DNA from: DAOUAG01 sp034432935 | Lineage (GTDB): Bacteria; Chloroflexota; Dehalococcoidia; SM23-28-2; RBG-16-64-32 | Assembly: GCA_034432935.1 (NCBI GenBank) | Contig: DAOUBD010000049.1 | Span: forward strand, 1-53,499 | Reading direction: 5' to 3' | Length of the DNA: 53,499 nt | Shown: positions 1 to 8,432 of the stretch, piece by piece | How the letters are laid out: every line of letters begins with the position of its first letter | Position numbering within the stretch: position 1 is the first letter of the stretch | Translations under genes and position numbers: made by a program | The notes under the pieces: generated by a model | What the model saw: the letters and a program-made list of their open reading frames with translations, nothing else | Told to the model about the DNA's origin: nothing | Databases searched by the model: none

Positions 1-608
1 TCGGTGATGTATTCAGCGGGCAAGATGACGTCGTTCTGGAAGAAGCCGCCGCGGCTGATGACCAGCGCCTCGATCTCCTCGGTCTCCTCGTCCACCAACA
101 CGCGGTCGACGTGGCCGATGTAGGTGTGGGGCTCCTTGCGCCAGACGGGGGCCCCATGCATGATGTGGCGCTCGAATATGGCGCGGCGGAAGCGCTCGGC
201 CGGCACCGCGATGCCCGTCAGCAGATTGGAGAAGGAGGCGGCCAAGGCGGCGCCTACGTTCCAAAGGAGCTGAGCCGGACCTTCCCGAGCGGGCTCGCCC
301 GGGCGCTGGATGGGAGGCGTGAAGCTCCGCTCCGCGTACTCCGGCAGCTCCCGGAAACGCTCGCGGCTGCATTTGAGCAGGACGCGCTCCTCGCTGGCGT
401 CGGCCATCTCCTCGATGGGCACGTTCACCAGGCGCGGGGCGCCGAAACCGGGCTCGGGGAAGAAGGGGCCGGCGTTGACCACGATGTGGGTGACCTCGTT
501 GTCGCGGGGGTCCACCACTACGGCGTGAAGCTTGCCGACGTCTTTGCCGTCGGCGCTGACCACTGCCGCGCCGTGGTGCAGGTTGTCCAGGAGGCGTATC
601 TCACCCAC
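1..608 (-). CDS. PRC-barrel domain protein, two repeats (3' end outside window)
   Basis: The visible 202 residues hold two PRC-barrel-like beta units, at about residues 10-80 (GKDVGKLHAVVVDP, then THIVVNAG) and from about 150 to the edge (YIGHVDRVLVDEETEEIEAL, then VISRGGFF). A segment of about 70 residues, partly hydrophobic, joins them. PRC barrels occur in RimM, photosynthetic reaction-centre subunit H and many small stress or surface-associated proteins; the ligand here is unknown. The GTG start was chosen because GGGAG lies 10 bases upstream and the gene follows the enoyl-CoA hydratase stop by 14 bases, so the two are probably co-transcribed. The codon at the window edge is incomplete and no stop is seen. 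Confidence 0.72.
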   Translation of the reverse strand, partial: MGEIRLLDNLHHGAAVVSADGKDVGKLHAVVVDPRDNEVTHIVVNAGPFFPEPGFGAPRLVNVPIEEMADASEERVLLKCSRERFRELPEYAERSFTPPIQRPGEPAREGPAQLLWNVGAALAASFSNLLTGIAVPAERFRRAIFERHIMHGAPVWRKEPHTYIGHVDRVLVDEETEEIEALVISRGGFFQNDVILPAEYIT

Positions 609-622
609 AGTCGCCCGACTCC

Positions 623-1411
623 CTAGCGGCCCTTGTATTCGGGTTTGCGCTTCTGGGCGAAAGCCAGGGGGCCCTCCCGGGCGTCCTCGCTCCGGAACAC
701 CTGCCCGGCCAGCCGGGCCTCCAGGCGCAGGCCCTCCTCCAACGGGAGTTCCCGGCCTTGGAGGGCGGCCTGCTTGATCGCCCGCACAGCCAATGGGCCG
801 CACTCCAAGATCTTGCCAGCCACCTCCTCGGCCGTGGGCATGAGCTGAGGGAGGGGGACGACGCGGGACACAAGGCCGAAACGCAGGGCCGTCTGAGCGT
901 CGAAGCGCTCCCCCGTCAGCATGAGCTCCATGGCGAAGGCCAGGGGAACGGCCCGGGGGAGGCGTTGGGTGCCGCCGGCGCCGGGGATGATGGCCCGCTT
1001 CGGCTCCGGCAGCCCGAAACTGGCGTGCTCCGCGGCGATACGGATGTCGCAGCAAAGAGCCAGTTCGAGCCCGCCCGCCAGGCAGAAACCGTTGATGGCG
1101 GCGATCATCGGTTTCCAGCACTCGAACCCTCGGGTGATGCCGGCGAAGGGCACATTCATGGCCAGGGGACTGGCGCCGCCTGCCATGGCCTGGGCCATGG
1201 CCACCAGGTCTGCCCCGGCGGAGAAAGCCTGGTCGCCGGCCCCGGTGAGGATGGCGGCCCAGAGGCCATCATCGTCCCGGAAGGCGGTGAAGGCGTCGAG
1301 GAGCTCCTGGCTGGTATCGGGGTCGATGGCGTTGCGCCGCTCTGGGCGGTTGATGGTGATGTAGGCTAGCCGCCCTTTGGTTTCGAAGATGATGTTCTTG
1401 AAGGTGGTCAT
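623..1411 (-). CDS. Enoyl-CoA hydratase/isomerase family protein
   Basis: A 262-residue crotonase-fold protein of normal family length. The oxyanion-hole region GGLELALCCD and the segment LPEPKRAIIPGAGGTQRL are clear. Both glutamates used by true hydratases appear to be present: one in LPEPK and one in AMELMLTG. This favours enoyl-CoA hydration in beta-oxidation or a related acyl-CoA pathway over a non-hydratase crotonase. No other beta-oxidation gene is adjacent, so the substrate cannot be assigned. The PRC-barrel gene follows by 14 bases. Confidence 0.9.
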   Translation of the reverse strand: MTTFKNIIFETKGRLAYITINRPERRNAIDPDTSQELLDAFTAFRDDDGLWAAILTGAGDQAFSAGADLVAMAQAMAGGASPLAMNVPFAGITRGFECWKPMIAAINGFCLAGGLELALCCDIRIAAEHASFGLPEPKRAIIPGAGGTQRLPRAVPLAFAMELMLTGERFDAQTALRFGLVSRVVPLPQLMPTAEEVAGKILECGPLAVRAIKQAALQGRELPLEEGLRLEARLAGQVFRSEDAREGPLAFAQKRKPEYKGR

Positions 1412-1482
1412 GGCGCCGCTCCTTGCGCTGGTCGGCTTGGCACGGCGTCAGTATAGCCAACTTGGGCCGGCGCGACTATAGA

Positions 1483-2301
1483 TCAAGGGGAGGCCGGCGC
1501 CCCGCATGATGGCAGCGCCGGCGCTAGCCCAGCCGCGAAGCGCAGCACCAGCAGCGCGTCCACCGCGTCCAGCGACCCCGAGCAGTCAACGTCCGCTGCC
1601 GGGGCGCAGGCCGCCCCCTCCGGCAGGCCGGCCGCGAGCCTCAGGACCACCAGGGCGTCCGTGGCGTCGGCGTCGCCATCGCAGTCGGCGTCGCCGGGCA
1701 GCCCGCCGCTTCCCCCAAGCGGCGGGTTCCCCGTGTCTGCCAGGTACTGGTTAGGCCCTATGCTTGCCGCGCTTCGGCCAGAAAGCTGGACAGCGGCCGT
1801 CGTCGCCCCGTCTGGCCCCCGCACCCAGAAATGGAGGTGGGGACCCGTCGTGCAGCCGCCGTAGGTGGATGGATGTCCCAAAGGGTCACCCGCGGCCACC
1901 GCCTGGCCCGGCGCGACCTGTATGTCATCCAGGTGGAAGTAGGCGCTGGCCCACCCACCCCCGTGGTCGATGACGACCATGGGGCGTGCGGCGTACGTCA
2001 CTATCCCGGGCGCCGAGGCCAGCACCCAGTAGGCCGAGATGGCCGCGAACCAGCCCTCTTCCCCTTCGCAGACCACGTCCAGGCTGAGGGGCGTATCGGG
2101 CGGGAAGAAGTCCAAGGCATCGTAGGAGCCGTGGAAGCCGTCCACCCCGGTTAGCCATGCCTCGCCGTCCTGCCAGGGCAGCAGAAACGGCGGCGAGGCC
2201 GGGCCGTCAGTGCGGCCGGGGCTGGCGCCAGCCAGCGCCCAGGCGACGGCGGCCAGCGCCATAGCCAGAGCCGCGCCGCGGGGAGAAAGTCCGTGAGCCA
2301 C
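1483..2301 (-). CDS. Secreted M23-family (LytM-like) peptidase with C-terminal dockerin-type repeats
   Basis: A hydrophobic signal segment (ALAMALAAVAWALAGAS) precedes an M23/LytM domain. The zinc-ligand pattern is visible: FHGSYDALDF supplies the H...D pair and GPHLHFW the HxH pair. Family members cut peptidoglycan peptides, though many are degenerate. The C-terminus carries two dockerin-like calcium loops, GDADCDGDADATDALVVLRL and ADVDCSGSLDAVDALLVLRF, each followed by AAGL. The reading frame stays open back to 2412, which overlaps the agmatinase-like gene; the GTG at 2301 places the signal peptide at the N-terminus and avoids the overlap, but it has no good ribosome site, so the start is uncertain. 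Confidence 0.8.
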   Translation of the reverse strand: MAHGLSPRGAALAMALAAVAWALAGASPGRTDGPASPPFLLPWQDGEAWLTGVDGFHGSYDALDFFPPDTPLSLDVVCEGEEGWFAAISAYWVLASAPGIVTYAARPMVVIDHGGGWASAYFHLDDIQVAPGQAVAAGDPLGHPSTYGGCTTGPHLHFWVRGPDGATTAAVQLSGRSAASIGPNQYLADTGNPPLGGSGGLPGDADCDGDADATDALVVLRLAAGLPEGAACAPAADVDCSGSLDAVDALLVLRFAAGLAPALPSCGAPASP

Positions 2302-2353
2302 GCTAGAGAGACGCGCCTCGGCTCCCTCCGTTACTCCGCGGCGGCCTCGGGGT

Positions 2354-3235
2354 CTACTCTCGGACAGCCAGGCCGATGATGCGGTACGTGAGCTTGGCCG
2401 CAAGCTGCGCACAGGAGCGGGGCCCCAGCGAAGGGGCCAGCTCTGTCACATCGAACCCCACTATCCGGGCGCGCTGCGACACCGCCTCCATCAGCCGGGT
2501 CACTTCATCCCAGTGCAGGCCCCCGGGCTCCGGCGTTCCCACTGCGGGCATCACGGAAGAGTCCAGGGAGTCCAGGTCGAAGGTGATGTACACGTCCTCC
2601 GTCAGGAGGGAGGCCACGCCTTCTGGGCCAAGCTCCCGGAACTCCGCCGGCGAGAAGAAGCGCAGGCCCTCCCGCCGTATGAGCTCGTGCTCCTCGCGCT
2701 CTGCGCTGCGCAGCCCCACCTGGACCACCGGCGCGAATTCGCCGATGCGCCGCAGGGTGCAGGCGTGGTTATAGGGCGAGTCCAGGTAGGTGTCGCGCAG
2801 GTCGGCGTTGGCATCGAAGGCCAGCACCGAAAGGCCGGGCACCCGCTTGGCGTAGGCCCTAGCCGCCCCCACGGCTACGGTATGTTCGCCCCCCAGCGTA
2901 ACCACGAACTTACCGGCGTCGATGAGCTCCCCTACCACCCCTTCGATGCGCTCCACCATGGCCTGTGGGTTTCCGCTGTGCACCGCCAGCTCCGGCAGCG
3001 TGTGTATCCCCACCAGATAAGGCTCCCGGCCGATGCCGATGTCGTAGAGCTCCATGTTGGCCGAGGCGTCGATGATGGCTGCCGGGCCTTCCCGGGAGCC
3101 CACCCAACCGGTCGCCGTCGAGTCGTACGGTACCGGCAGCACCACCACTCGAGAGGTCTCGAAAGCGCTGTGCTCCGGTGGCAGCGCTGCGAAGTTCCGG
3201 GGCGGGAAGAAACGTTCGTCTGTCGCTTGCTGCAC
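2354..3235 (-). CDS. speB: Agmatinase/arginase-family ureohydrolase
   Basis: A 293-residue ureohydrolase, usual size for agmatinase. Metal-site motifs are GGEH (His118), DANAD (141-145) and TFDLDSLD (Asp220, Asp222). The family motif is DAHxD, but here the central metal-ligand His is Asn143 (codon AAC at 2807-2809). The rest of the motif (DLRDTY, then NHACTLRR) looks like agmatinases that act on agmatine or N1-aminopropylagmatine. It is the third gene after speD and a DHS-like gene, which supports a polyamine role; substrate and activity are inferred. The GTG start follows CGAGGTGA. Confidence 0.85.
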   Translation of the reverse strand: MQQATDERFFPPRNFAALPPEHSAFETSRVVVLPVPYDSTATGWVGSREGPAAIIDASANMELYDIGIGREPYLVGIHTLPELAVHSGNPQAMVERIEGVVGELIDAGKFVVTLGGEHTVAVGAARAYAKRVPGLSVLAFDANADLRDTYLDSPYNHACTLRRIGEFAPVVQVGLRSAEREEHELIRREGLRFFSPAEFRELGPEGVASLLTEDVYITFDLDSLDSSVMPAVGTPEPGGLHWDEVTRLMEAVSQRARIVGFDVTELAPSLGPRSCAQLAAKLTYRIIGLAVRE

Positions 3236-3309
3236 TGGCAGTCACCTCGCTGCCGGTTGCGCTAGCAACGGCGTCGCCGCGGCCCGCCGGGGGATGACGG
3301 GTTCTCCTG

Positions 3310-4350
3310 CTATGGGCGGCTCCCTTCCCGCTGCGTCTTCTGCCACTCCCAGTCCAGATGGGGCAAGCGGCGCGTCCGCATGGCCTCGGCCGACCCCTCT
3401 GCGAGGGCGCTGACGATGAGGGGTAGGGCGATGGTGGCCTCGGCGTACACGGTGACTGACTTGGCGTCCGGGGCGATCTTGCGCCACGACTGGGCCTCCT
3501 CGAAGGTGCAGCCCGAAAGCCCGCCCCACTGCGGCTGGTCCATGGTGATCTGGATGCCGTAGCTGTGGCCCGGACGCTGGCGCCCGTACAGGTACCCCGC
3601 CACGCCGCTCTGCTGAATGAAGTTCTTGGGCGTGCCCCCGCCGATGTAGATGACGCCAGTCTTGTTAGCCGTGAGCGACAGGTACGTCGTTTCCAGGACG
3701 TCGCCGATGATGTCGAACATGATGCGCTTGCCGGTGCGCAGGCGCCCCTCGGCCACCGCCAGGCCGTGCACGCTATCGCCGAAGGCCGGGCAATAGACCG
3801 GCACGCCGTGCTTGGCCGCGGCCGTCAGTATCCCCTCCTGCCGGGCCACGGGCGCCATGGCCTTCCCCAGTAGATGGAAGTACTCCCTAGTGGTGTAGGG
3901 CCTGTCCTCGTCCAAGGTGAGGGAGAACTCCGTGCAGAAGCGCTCGCCGATGCTGAACTCGTGCTCCGGCGCCAAGACGTCGTAGAAGCGCACCAGGCGC
4001 AGGTGCGCCAGGCGGATATCGTCGCCTTCCGGGTCGCCCTGGGCGTGCTCGAACCCGAGGGTCTCGAAGACGTCGTGGTAGAGGTTGGCCCCTGTGCTCA
4101 CCAGCACGTCGATGAGGCGGTTCTCGATGAGGTAGACGATGACGGGCCGCATCCCTGCTGGCACCATAGCCCCGGCCAGGCCGAAGAATATGGTGACGTC
4201 ATCCCGCAGCATAGCGTCCCAGACGCGAGCGGCCTGGCCCAGCGTCCGGGCCTGGAAGGCCGTATCGCCCATGCGCTCCACTAGGTCGCGGGCAGTAGCC
4301 TTGTCTGAGATATGGAACGGCCGGAGCTCACCGGCCTCGCCAACGTTCAT
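3310..4350 (-). CDS. Deoxyhypusine synthase-like protein
   Basis: A 346-residue member of the deoxyhypusine synthase family. The segment SWRKIAPDAKSVTVYAEAT matches the catalytic region of eukaryotic DHS (SWGKI), and the active-site lysine is kept at residue 291. GGGTPKNFIQQ and the NAD-site region are also recognisable. In eukaryotes and archaea DHS modifies eIF5A; bacteria lack eIF5A, and studied bacterial homologues make homospermidine or work in alternative polyamine routes. Its ATG overlaps the speD stop (ATGA), so the two are translationally coupled. The bacterial product is an inference. Confidence 0.88.
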   Translation of the reverse strand: MNVGEAGELRPFHISDKATARDLVERMGDTAFQARTLGQAARVWDAMLRDDVTIFFGLAGAMVPAGMRPVIVYLIENRLIDVLVSTGANLYHDVFETLGFEHAQGDPEGDDIRLAHLRLVRFYDVLAPEHEFSIGERFCTEFSLTLDEDRPYTTREYFHLLGKAMAPVARQEGILTAAAKHGVPVYCPAFGDSVHGLAVAEGRLRTGKRIMFDIIGDVLETTYLSLTANKTGVIYIGGGTPKNFIQQSGVAGYLYGRQRPGHSYGIQITMDQPQWGGLSGCTFEEAQSWRKIAPDAKSVTVYAEATIALPLIVSALAEGSAEAMRTRRLPHLDWEWQKTQREGSRP

Positions 4351-4739
4351 GACGCGGCTTGGGCAGCCACCCCTTCGGCCACGGCGCTGAAAGGCGCCAG
4401 GTTGCGCTCCAGCATCTTGACGTCCATCTCCCGCAGGCGGAAGCGCCTCTTCAAGTCCTCGATGACCTGGGAGGCGTCGAAGTCCTTGCAGGAGAAGATG
4501 TCCGCCCAGATGAGGCGGCGCTCCGGGAAGGTATGCATCGCTATGTGGCTCTCAGCGATCATGACGTAGCCGGAGACGCCCCAGTCCTCTGGTTTAGAAC
4601 CCGTATATCGGATCACTGTCGGCTGCGTGATCTTGGTCATTCCCATCATGGCGGGATACTGATCCAGGATCACGCGGACGACGTTTTCATCCGCAAGCTG
4701 GTCCGGATCACCTCCGTAACCGTCGATGATGACGTGCAT
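4347..4739 (-). CDS. speD: S-adenosylmethionine decarboxylase proenzyme
   Basis: A 130-residue prokaryotic (class 1B) SAM decarboxylase. ESHIAMHTFPE carries the self-cleavage serine (Ser64) that becomes the pyruvoyl cofactor. His69 and Cys84 (IFSCKDF) fit the other processing and catalytic residues. The product, decarboxylated SAM, donates aminopropyl groups for spermidine. The ATG at 4739 was chosen over an upstream in-frame start because AAAGGAGG lies just before it. It is first of an operon with the DHS-like and agmatinase-like genes. No spermidine synthase is in the window. Confidence 0.93.
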   Translation of the reverse strand: MHVIIDGYGGDPDQLADENVVRVILDQYPAMMGMTKITQPTVIRYTGSKPEDWGVSGYVMIAESHIAMHTFPERRLIWADIFSCKDFDASQVIEDLKRRFRLREMDVKMLERNLAPFSAVAEGVAAQAAS

Positions 4740-4827
4740 CGATCCCTCCTTTGGGCCCGGGCCCGTTACGCTGCAATGGCCTCCGGCCACCTGAGGTGGA
4801 CGGGGGCCACGGAGAGACCTGCTCGCC

Positions 4828-4847
4828 GGCAGGCATCGCTGCCTGCC
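4828..4847 (-). promoter_or_regulatory. Hairpin in the long speD leader
   Basis: GGCAGGCA-TCGC-TGCCTGCC forms a perfect 8-bp stem with a 4-base loop, in the roughly 137-base leader between the proposed speD promoter and its start codon. No T-run follows, so it is not a plain terminator. A role in translational or attenuation control is inference; I do not recognise a known riboswitch class in the 4740-5037 gap. Confidence 0.4.
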
Positions 4848-4883
4848 TCGTCGGCGGGCAGTATTGGGTTTTCAAACGGTTGC

Positions 4884-4912
4884 ATGTTAACACAGGCAAT
4901 CCGGCAGAGCAA
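4884..4912 (-). promoter_or_regulatory. Candidate sigma-70-type promoter for speD operon
   Basis: On the minus strand TTGCTC and TAACAT are separated by 17 bases (4 of 6 matches each to TTGACA and TATAAT). It lies about 145 bases upstream of the speD start, in the only AT-richer part of the gap. Confidence 0.4.
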
Positions 4913-5037
4913 AGAGATTTTCCGTCAGTCTCGGTAGGCATCGGGCGCCCAGCGCTATTAGCAGGCTATTAGCCCTACAACATCAGCTTCTGCTAACATC
5001 GCGCGGGTCTCTACGCGCCATCCCGGCAGGCCCACGC

Positions 5038-6096
5038 TCAGGCGACGCCCGCAGGCGGCGTCTTGCGGACCCCTCTAGCCTGCTCTTTCTCTGCCCCAGG
5101 CGCCATCAGGAGGAGCCAATCCAGTACCAGCCTGGCCTGTACGTTCATCTCCAGGTACCGCCGGGCCTCGCCCAGCGCGCGTACGAACTCCAGCGCTGCT
5201 CGCGAGCCGTAGGCGGCGGCGTCTTGGCGCAGGGCCTCCATCATGTCCGCGTTCCCAACCCCGTCTTCCGCGCCGTGCTGGACCAGCGCCACGTCTCGCC
5301 ACCACTCTCTCCATAGCGCTAGCTTCTCCAAAACAACCTCTCGCTGCTCCTGGAACTGGGCGCTGAGCCTCTCCGCCAGCTCCAGCCTCTCCCTCGCGCT
5401 CATCCGTGCCGCCCGCCGGCACAGGTCGATGGCCTCCGCTCGGGCCTGGAGAAGGGCCGGCTGTCGAGCGGCCTCCAGCGCCCAGCCGGGCCGTCCGCGA
5501 GAGAGGCGGGCCAGAAGCCGGGCGCGTTCCGGCTCCAACCCATCCGCCAGAAGGGCGGCCTCCAGCGTCGCCAGGGGCAGCAGCGAGAATCCGATGCGGC
5601 GGCAGCGGGAGTGGACCGTCGGCAGCAGCCGGTCCTCCCGGGCCGACACCAGGACAAACACGACCTGGGGAGGGGGCTCCTCCAACGTCTTGAGCAGGGC
5701 GTTCTGGGCCTCCACCGTCATGGCATCGGCAGGATCGACAATCACCGTGCGGCAACGTCCCTCGAAGGGGCTCAGGGAAACGGCCCGCTCCACCTCCCGG
5801 ACCTGGTCGACGCCGATGGCCTTCCGCTGCGGCCCGTCCCCGGAAGGATCGACTGTCACTATCAGCAGGTCCGAGTGGGTGCCCGCTTCGATGCGCTGGC
5901 ACTGGGCGCATTCGCGGCAGGGCCGCCCGGGCTTCTCCGCCTGGCAGTTCAGCGCCTGCGCCAACCGCAGGGCCAGGGTGCCCTTGCCCACGCGCTCCGG
6001 CCCAGCCAGAAGGTAGGCGTGGGGTGGGGATGGGCCGCCAACGAGACGCGACAACGCCGCCACTGCCCTTTCGTTGCCGATGAAGTCCCAACCCAC
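5038..6096 (-). CDS. holB: DNA polymerase III subunit delta'
   Basis: A 352-residue AAA+ clamp-loader subunit. Walker A is GPERVGKG (residues 32-39), the four-cysteine zinc module is Cys51, Cys60, Cys63 and Cys66 (CRECAQC), and the sensor region includes LLKTLEEPPP and an SRC motif in VHSRCRR. Length and domain order suit HolB better than DnaX, which is longer and has extra C-terminal domains. Delta' works with delta and tau/gamma to load the beta sliding clamp. The GTG start lies 9 bases after the lysA stop, behind GAGGG, so it is likely co-transcribed with lysA. Confidence 0.88.
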   Translation of the reverse strand: MGWDFIGNERAVAALSRLVGGPSPPHAYLLAGPERVGKGTLALRLAQALNCQAEKPGRPCRECAQCQRIEAGTHSDLLIVTVDPSGDGPQRKAIGVDQVREVERAVSLSPFEGRCRTVIVDPADAMTVEAQNALLKTLEEPPPQVVFVLVSAREDRLLPTVHSRCRRIGFSLLPLATLEAALLADGLEPERARLLARLSRGRPGWALEAARQPALLQARAEAIDLCRRAARMSARERLELAERLSAQFQEQREVVLEKLALWREWWRDVALVQHGAEDGVGNADMMEALRQDAAAYGSRAALEFVRALGEARRYLEMNVQARLVLDWLLLMAPGAEKEQARGVRKTPPAGVA

Positions 6097-6105
6097 GCCG
6101 GGCCC

Positions 6106-7431
6106 TCACTCCAGGGGCCACACGTCGCAGCGCATCAGGTCCGCGTACGTCTCCCGGCGCCGCATGAGCCTGGCCTGGCCGTCCTTCACCAGCACGATGG
6201 CTGGGCGCAGGGAAGCGTTGTAGTTGCTGGCCATCGCCAGGGCGTAGGCGCCGGCCGCGGGCATCGCCACGATGTCCCCAGGCTCGATGGGAGGCAGCTC
6301 GGCATCTCGCAGCAGGATATCGCCGGATTCGCAGTACTTGCCGGCCAGCGTAACCCTCTGGCGCCGGTTGTCGCCCATCTTGTTGGCCACGACGGCGGAA
6401 TACTGGGAGCCGTAGAGGGCGGGACGGATGTTGTCGGCCATGCCGCCGTCTAGGGAGACGAAGCGCCGCACCTCCGGCACCTCCTTCCAGCTTCCTGCGG
6501 TGTACAATGCTACGCCCGCCCGGGCCACGATGGCCCTCCCGGGCTCCACAAAGAGGGCCGGGGTCTGAAGTCCGTAGCGTTGGCACGCCTCCCGCAGGGC
6601 GCCGGCTATCGCCTGGGCGTATTGCGCCGGCGAAGGCGGCTCTTGATCCGGCGTGTAGGCCACCGCAAAGCCGCCGCCGGGGCTGAACTCCGTCAAGATG
6701 AAACCGTAACGCTCTTTCATCCGGGCCGCGAACCCCATCACAACTTCCACCGCCTGCCGGTATGGCTCCAGGTCGAAGACAGGGGACCCCAGGTGCACGT
6801 GCAGACCCACCAGGTCGAGCCCTGGCATCCCCTGCGCTTGGCGCACGGCGGACTCCGCCTGGCCCGTCGGCAGCGGGATGCCGAACTTGCTGTCCAGCGT
6901 GCCCGTCGTGGTGTGAGCGTGGGTGTGGGGGTCGATGCCCGGCGAGAGGCGCAGCAGGACTCTCTGCCTCTGACCCCGGGCAGAGGCCAGCCCGCTGACC
7001 AGATGCATCTCATGGAAGTTGTCGATGACGATGCGCCCGACGCCGTAGTCCAGGGCCTCCCGCAGCTCCTGTTCCGACTTGTTGTTGCCGTGGAAGTGGA
7101 TCCTCTCGCCGGGAAAACCGACGGAGGCGGCGATGGCCAGCTCCCCGCCCGAGACGACGTCCAGGTCCAGCCCCTCTTGGGCGATGATCGCTGCCATGGC
7201 CCGCCCGAGGTAGGCCTTGGCGGCGTAGGCCACCCGCGTCCCCGGGTAGGCCGCGCCGAAGGCCTCCCGGAACGTGCGACATTGCCCCCGCAGCGTCGTC
7301 TCATCGAAGACGTAGAGGGGGGTGCCGTAGTCGGAGGCCAGGGCTACGGCGTCGCACCCTCCGATAGTCAGGTGTCCAGCGTCGTTGACGCCGGCGCTGG
7401 CGGGCAGTACAGCGGCCAAGGCTGGGTCCAC
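6106..7431 (-). CDS. lysA: Diaminopimelate decarboxylase
   Basis: A 441-residue fold-III PLP decarboxylase that makes L-lysine from meso-diaminopimelate. The PLP lysine is Lys72 in YAAKAYLG. Other family marks are HGNNKS, the glycine-rich GGGFAVAY, EPGRAIVARAG, CESGDIL (active-site cysteine region) and GAYALAMASNYN near the end. The C-terminal motifs favour DAP decarboxylase over arginine or ornithine decarboxylase, despite polyamine genes nearby. The GTG start has GGAG about 7 bases upstream. holB follows at once. Confidence 0.93.
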   Translation of the reverse strand: MDPALAAVLPASAGVNDAGHLTIGGCDAVALASDYGTPLYVFDETTLRGQCRTFREAFGAAYPGTRVAYAAKAYLGRAMAAIIAQEGLDLDVVSGGELAIAASVGFPGERIHFHGNNKSEQELREALDYGVGRIVIDNFHEMHLVSGLASARGQRQRVLLRLSPGIDPHTHAHTTTGTLDSKFGIPLPTGQAESAVRQAQGMPGLDLVGLHVHLGSPVFDLEPYRQAVEVVMGFAARMKERYGFILTEFSPGGGFAVAYTPDQEPPSPAQYAQAIAGALREACQRYGLQTPALFVEPGRAIVARAGVALYTAGSWKEVPEVRRFVSLDGGMADNIRPALYGSQYSAVVANKMGDNRRQRVTLAGKYCESGDILLRDAELPPIEPGDIVAMPAAGAYALAMASNYNASLRPAIVLVKDGQARLMRRRETYADLMRCDVWPLE

Positions 7432-7514
7432 GGGCAGCTCCTTCCGATGCGATTATACCGGTGCGGGGAGGGAGTCCGGGCCTAGCCTTGGCACGGCCGC
7501 ATGCCCGATGGCCT

Positions 7515-8432
7515 TCAGCCCGGCAGCAGCCACTCGCCGTCTGAGCGCACCACGCGCCCCTCGGCCTCCAGCTTCGCCAGGTGCGCCTCGATCTGGCGCA
7601 GCGCCATAGGCACCATCCGCCGGTCCAACTCCATGTAGATGGCGTCCAGCATGGCCCGGGGCGCCGTCTTGCCGTCGGCCAACAGGCGCAGGATTTGCGC
7701 CTCCCGCTCGCGCCGGTGGTCTATGAGCTCCTGGAGCTTGTGCGGCACGTCGTGGACCACCTGGCCGTGCCCTGGCAGCAGGAGGGCCGACCCCAGCCCC
7801 TTCAGCCTTTCCAGGGACTGAAGATAGAGCCCCATATCGCCGAAGGGCGGCGGCGAGATGGCCACCGTCCCTAGCCCCAAGACCGTATCCCCCGTGAAGA
7901 GGGCCCGTTCCTCCGGCACGTACACGCACACGGAGCCCAGGGTGTGCCCCGGCGTGTGGACGATCTCCAGCCGCAGCCCTCCGACACGCAGGCAGTCGCC
8001 GTCCGCTACCCGCAGGTCTGGCCCCGCCTCGGCCGCCTGCTGCCGGAAGCGCCGGATCTGCTCTGCGACCTCCCGCCGTTCCTCGGGCGCCTCGATGTCC
8101 TGCGGCACATCACCTTGCCAGTCCCGCAGGAACTCCACCTCCCTGGCGTGGAGCGCAGTGCGCGCTCCCGTGGCCTGCCGCATCTGGGCGGCGCCGCTGG
8201 TGTGGTCGAAGTGGTGGTGGGTCAGTACGATGTACAGCACCCGCAGCCCTGGCCACGACCTCAGCATCTCCAGCCGTTCCGCCACCGATTTCGCGTCGCC
8301 GAACCCGCTATCGATAAGGGCCCCCTCGCCGCCGTCCGTTACCAAAAAGACGTTCGGGGACTGGGGCCCCGTATAGAAGGCAGGCTGGGCCGGCAGCGAG
8401 TAGATGCGCGGGGTTATCTCTACGGCTGCCAT
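7515..8432 (-). CDS. MBL-fold metallo-hydrolase
   Basis: A 305-residue metallo-beta-lactamase-fold hydrolase. The metal motif is THHHFDH, then HTPGHTLGSV, FTGD and LLPGHG, giving the usual dinuclear zinc site. A C-terminal helical region of about 70 residues (from RREREAQILRLLADG) resembles the winged-helix tail of LACTB2-like or RNase-Z-like hydrolases. The substrate is unknown. The chosen ATG (MAAVEITP) overlaps the end of the GNAT gene by 13 bases and has GAGGG upstream; longer in-frame starts would lie fully inside the GNAT gene. Confidence 0.85.
   Translation of the reverse strand: MAAVEITPRIYSLPAQPAFYTGPQSPNVFLVTDGGEGALIDSGFGDAKSVAERLEMLRSWPGLRVLYIVLTHHHFDHTSGAAQMRQATGARTALHAREVEFLRDWQGDVPQDIEAPEERREVAEQIRRFRQQAAEAGPDLRVADGDCLRVGGLRLEIVHTPGHTLGSVCVYVPEERALFTGDTVLGLGTVAISPPPFGDMGLYLQSLERLKGLGSALLLPGHGQVVHDVPHKLQELIDHRREREAQILRLLADGKTAPRAMLDAIYMELDRRMVPMALRQIEAHLAKLEAEGRVVRSDGEWLLPG

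Noticed and set aside
111..626. 171-codon plus-strand frame at the window start
   Set aside because: The minus strand here encodes a clear PRC-barrel protein; the plus frame is its shadow.
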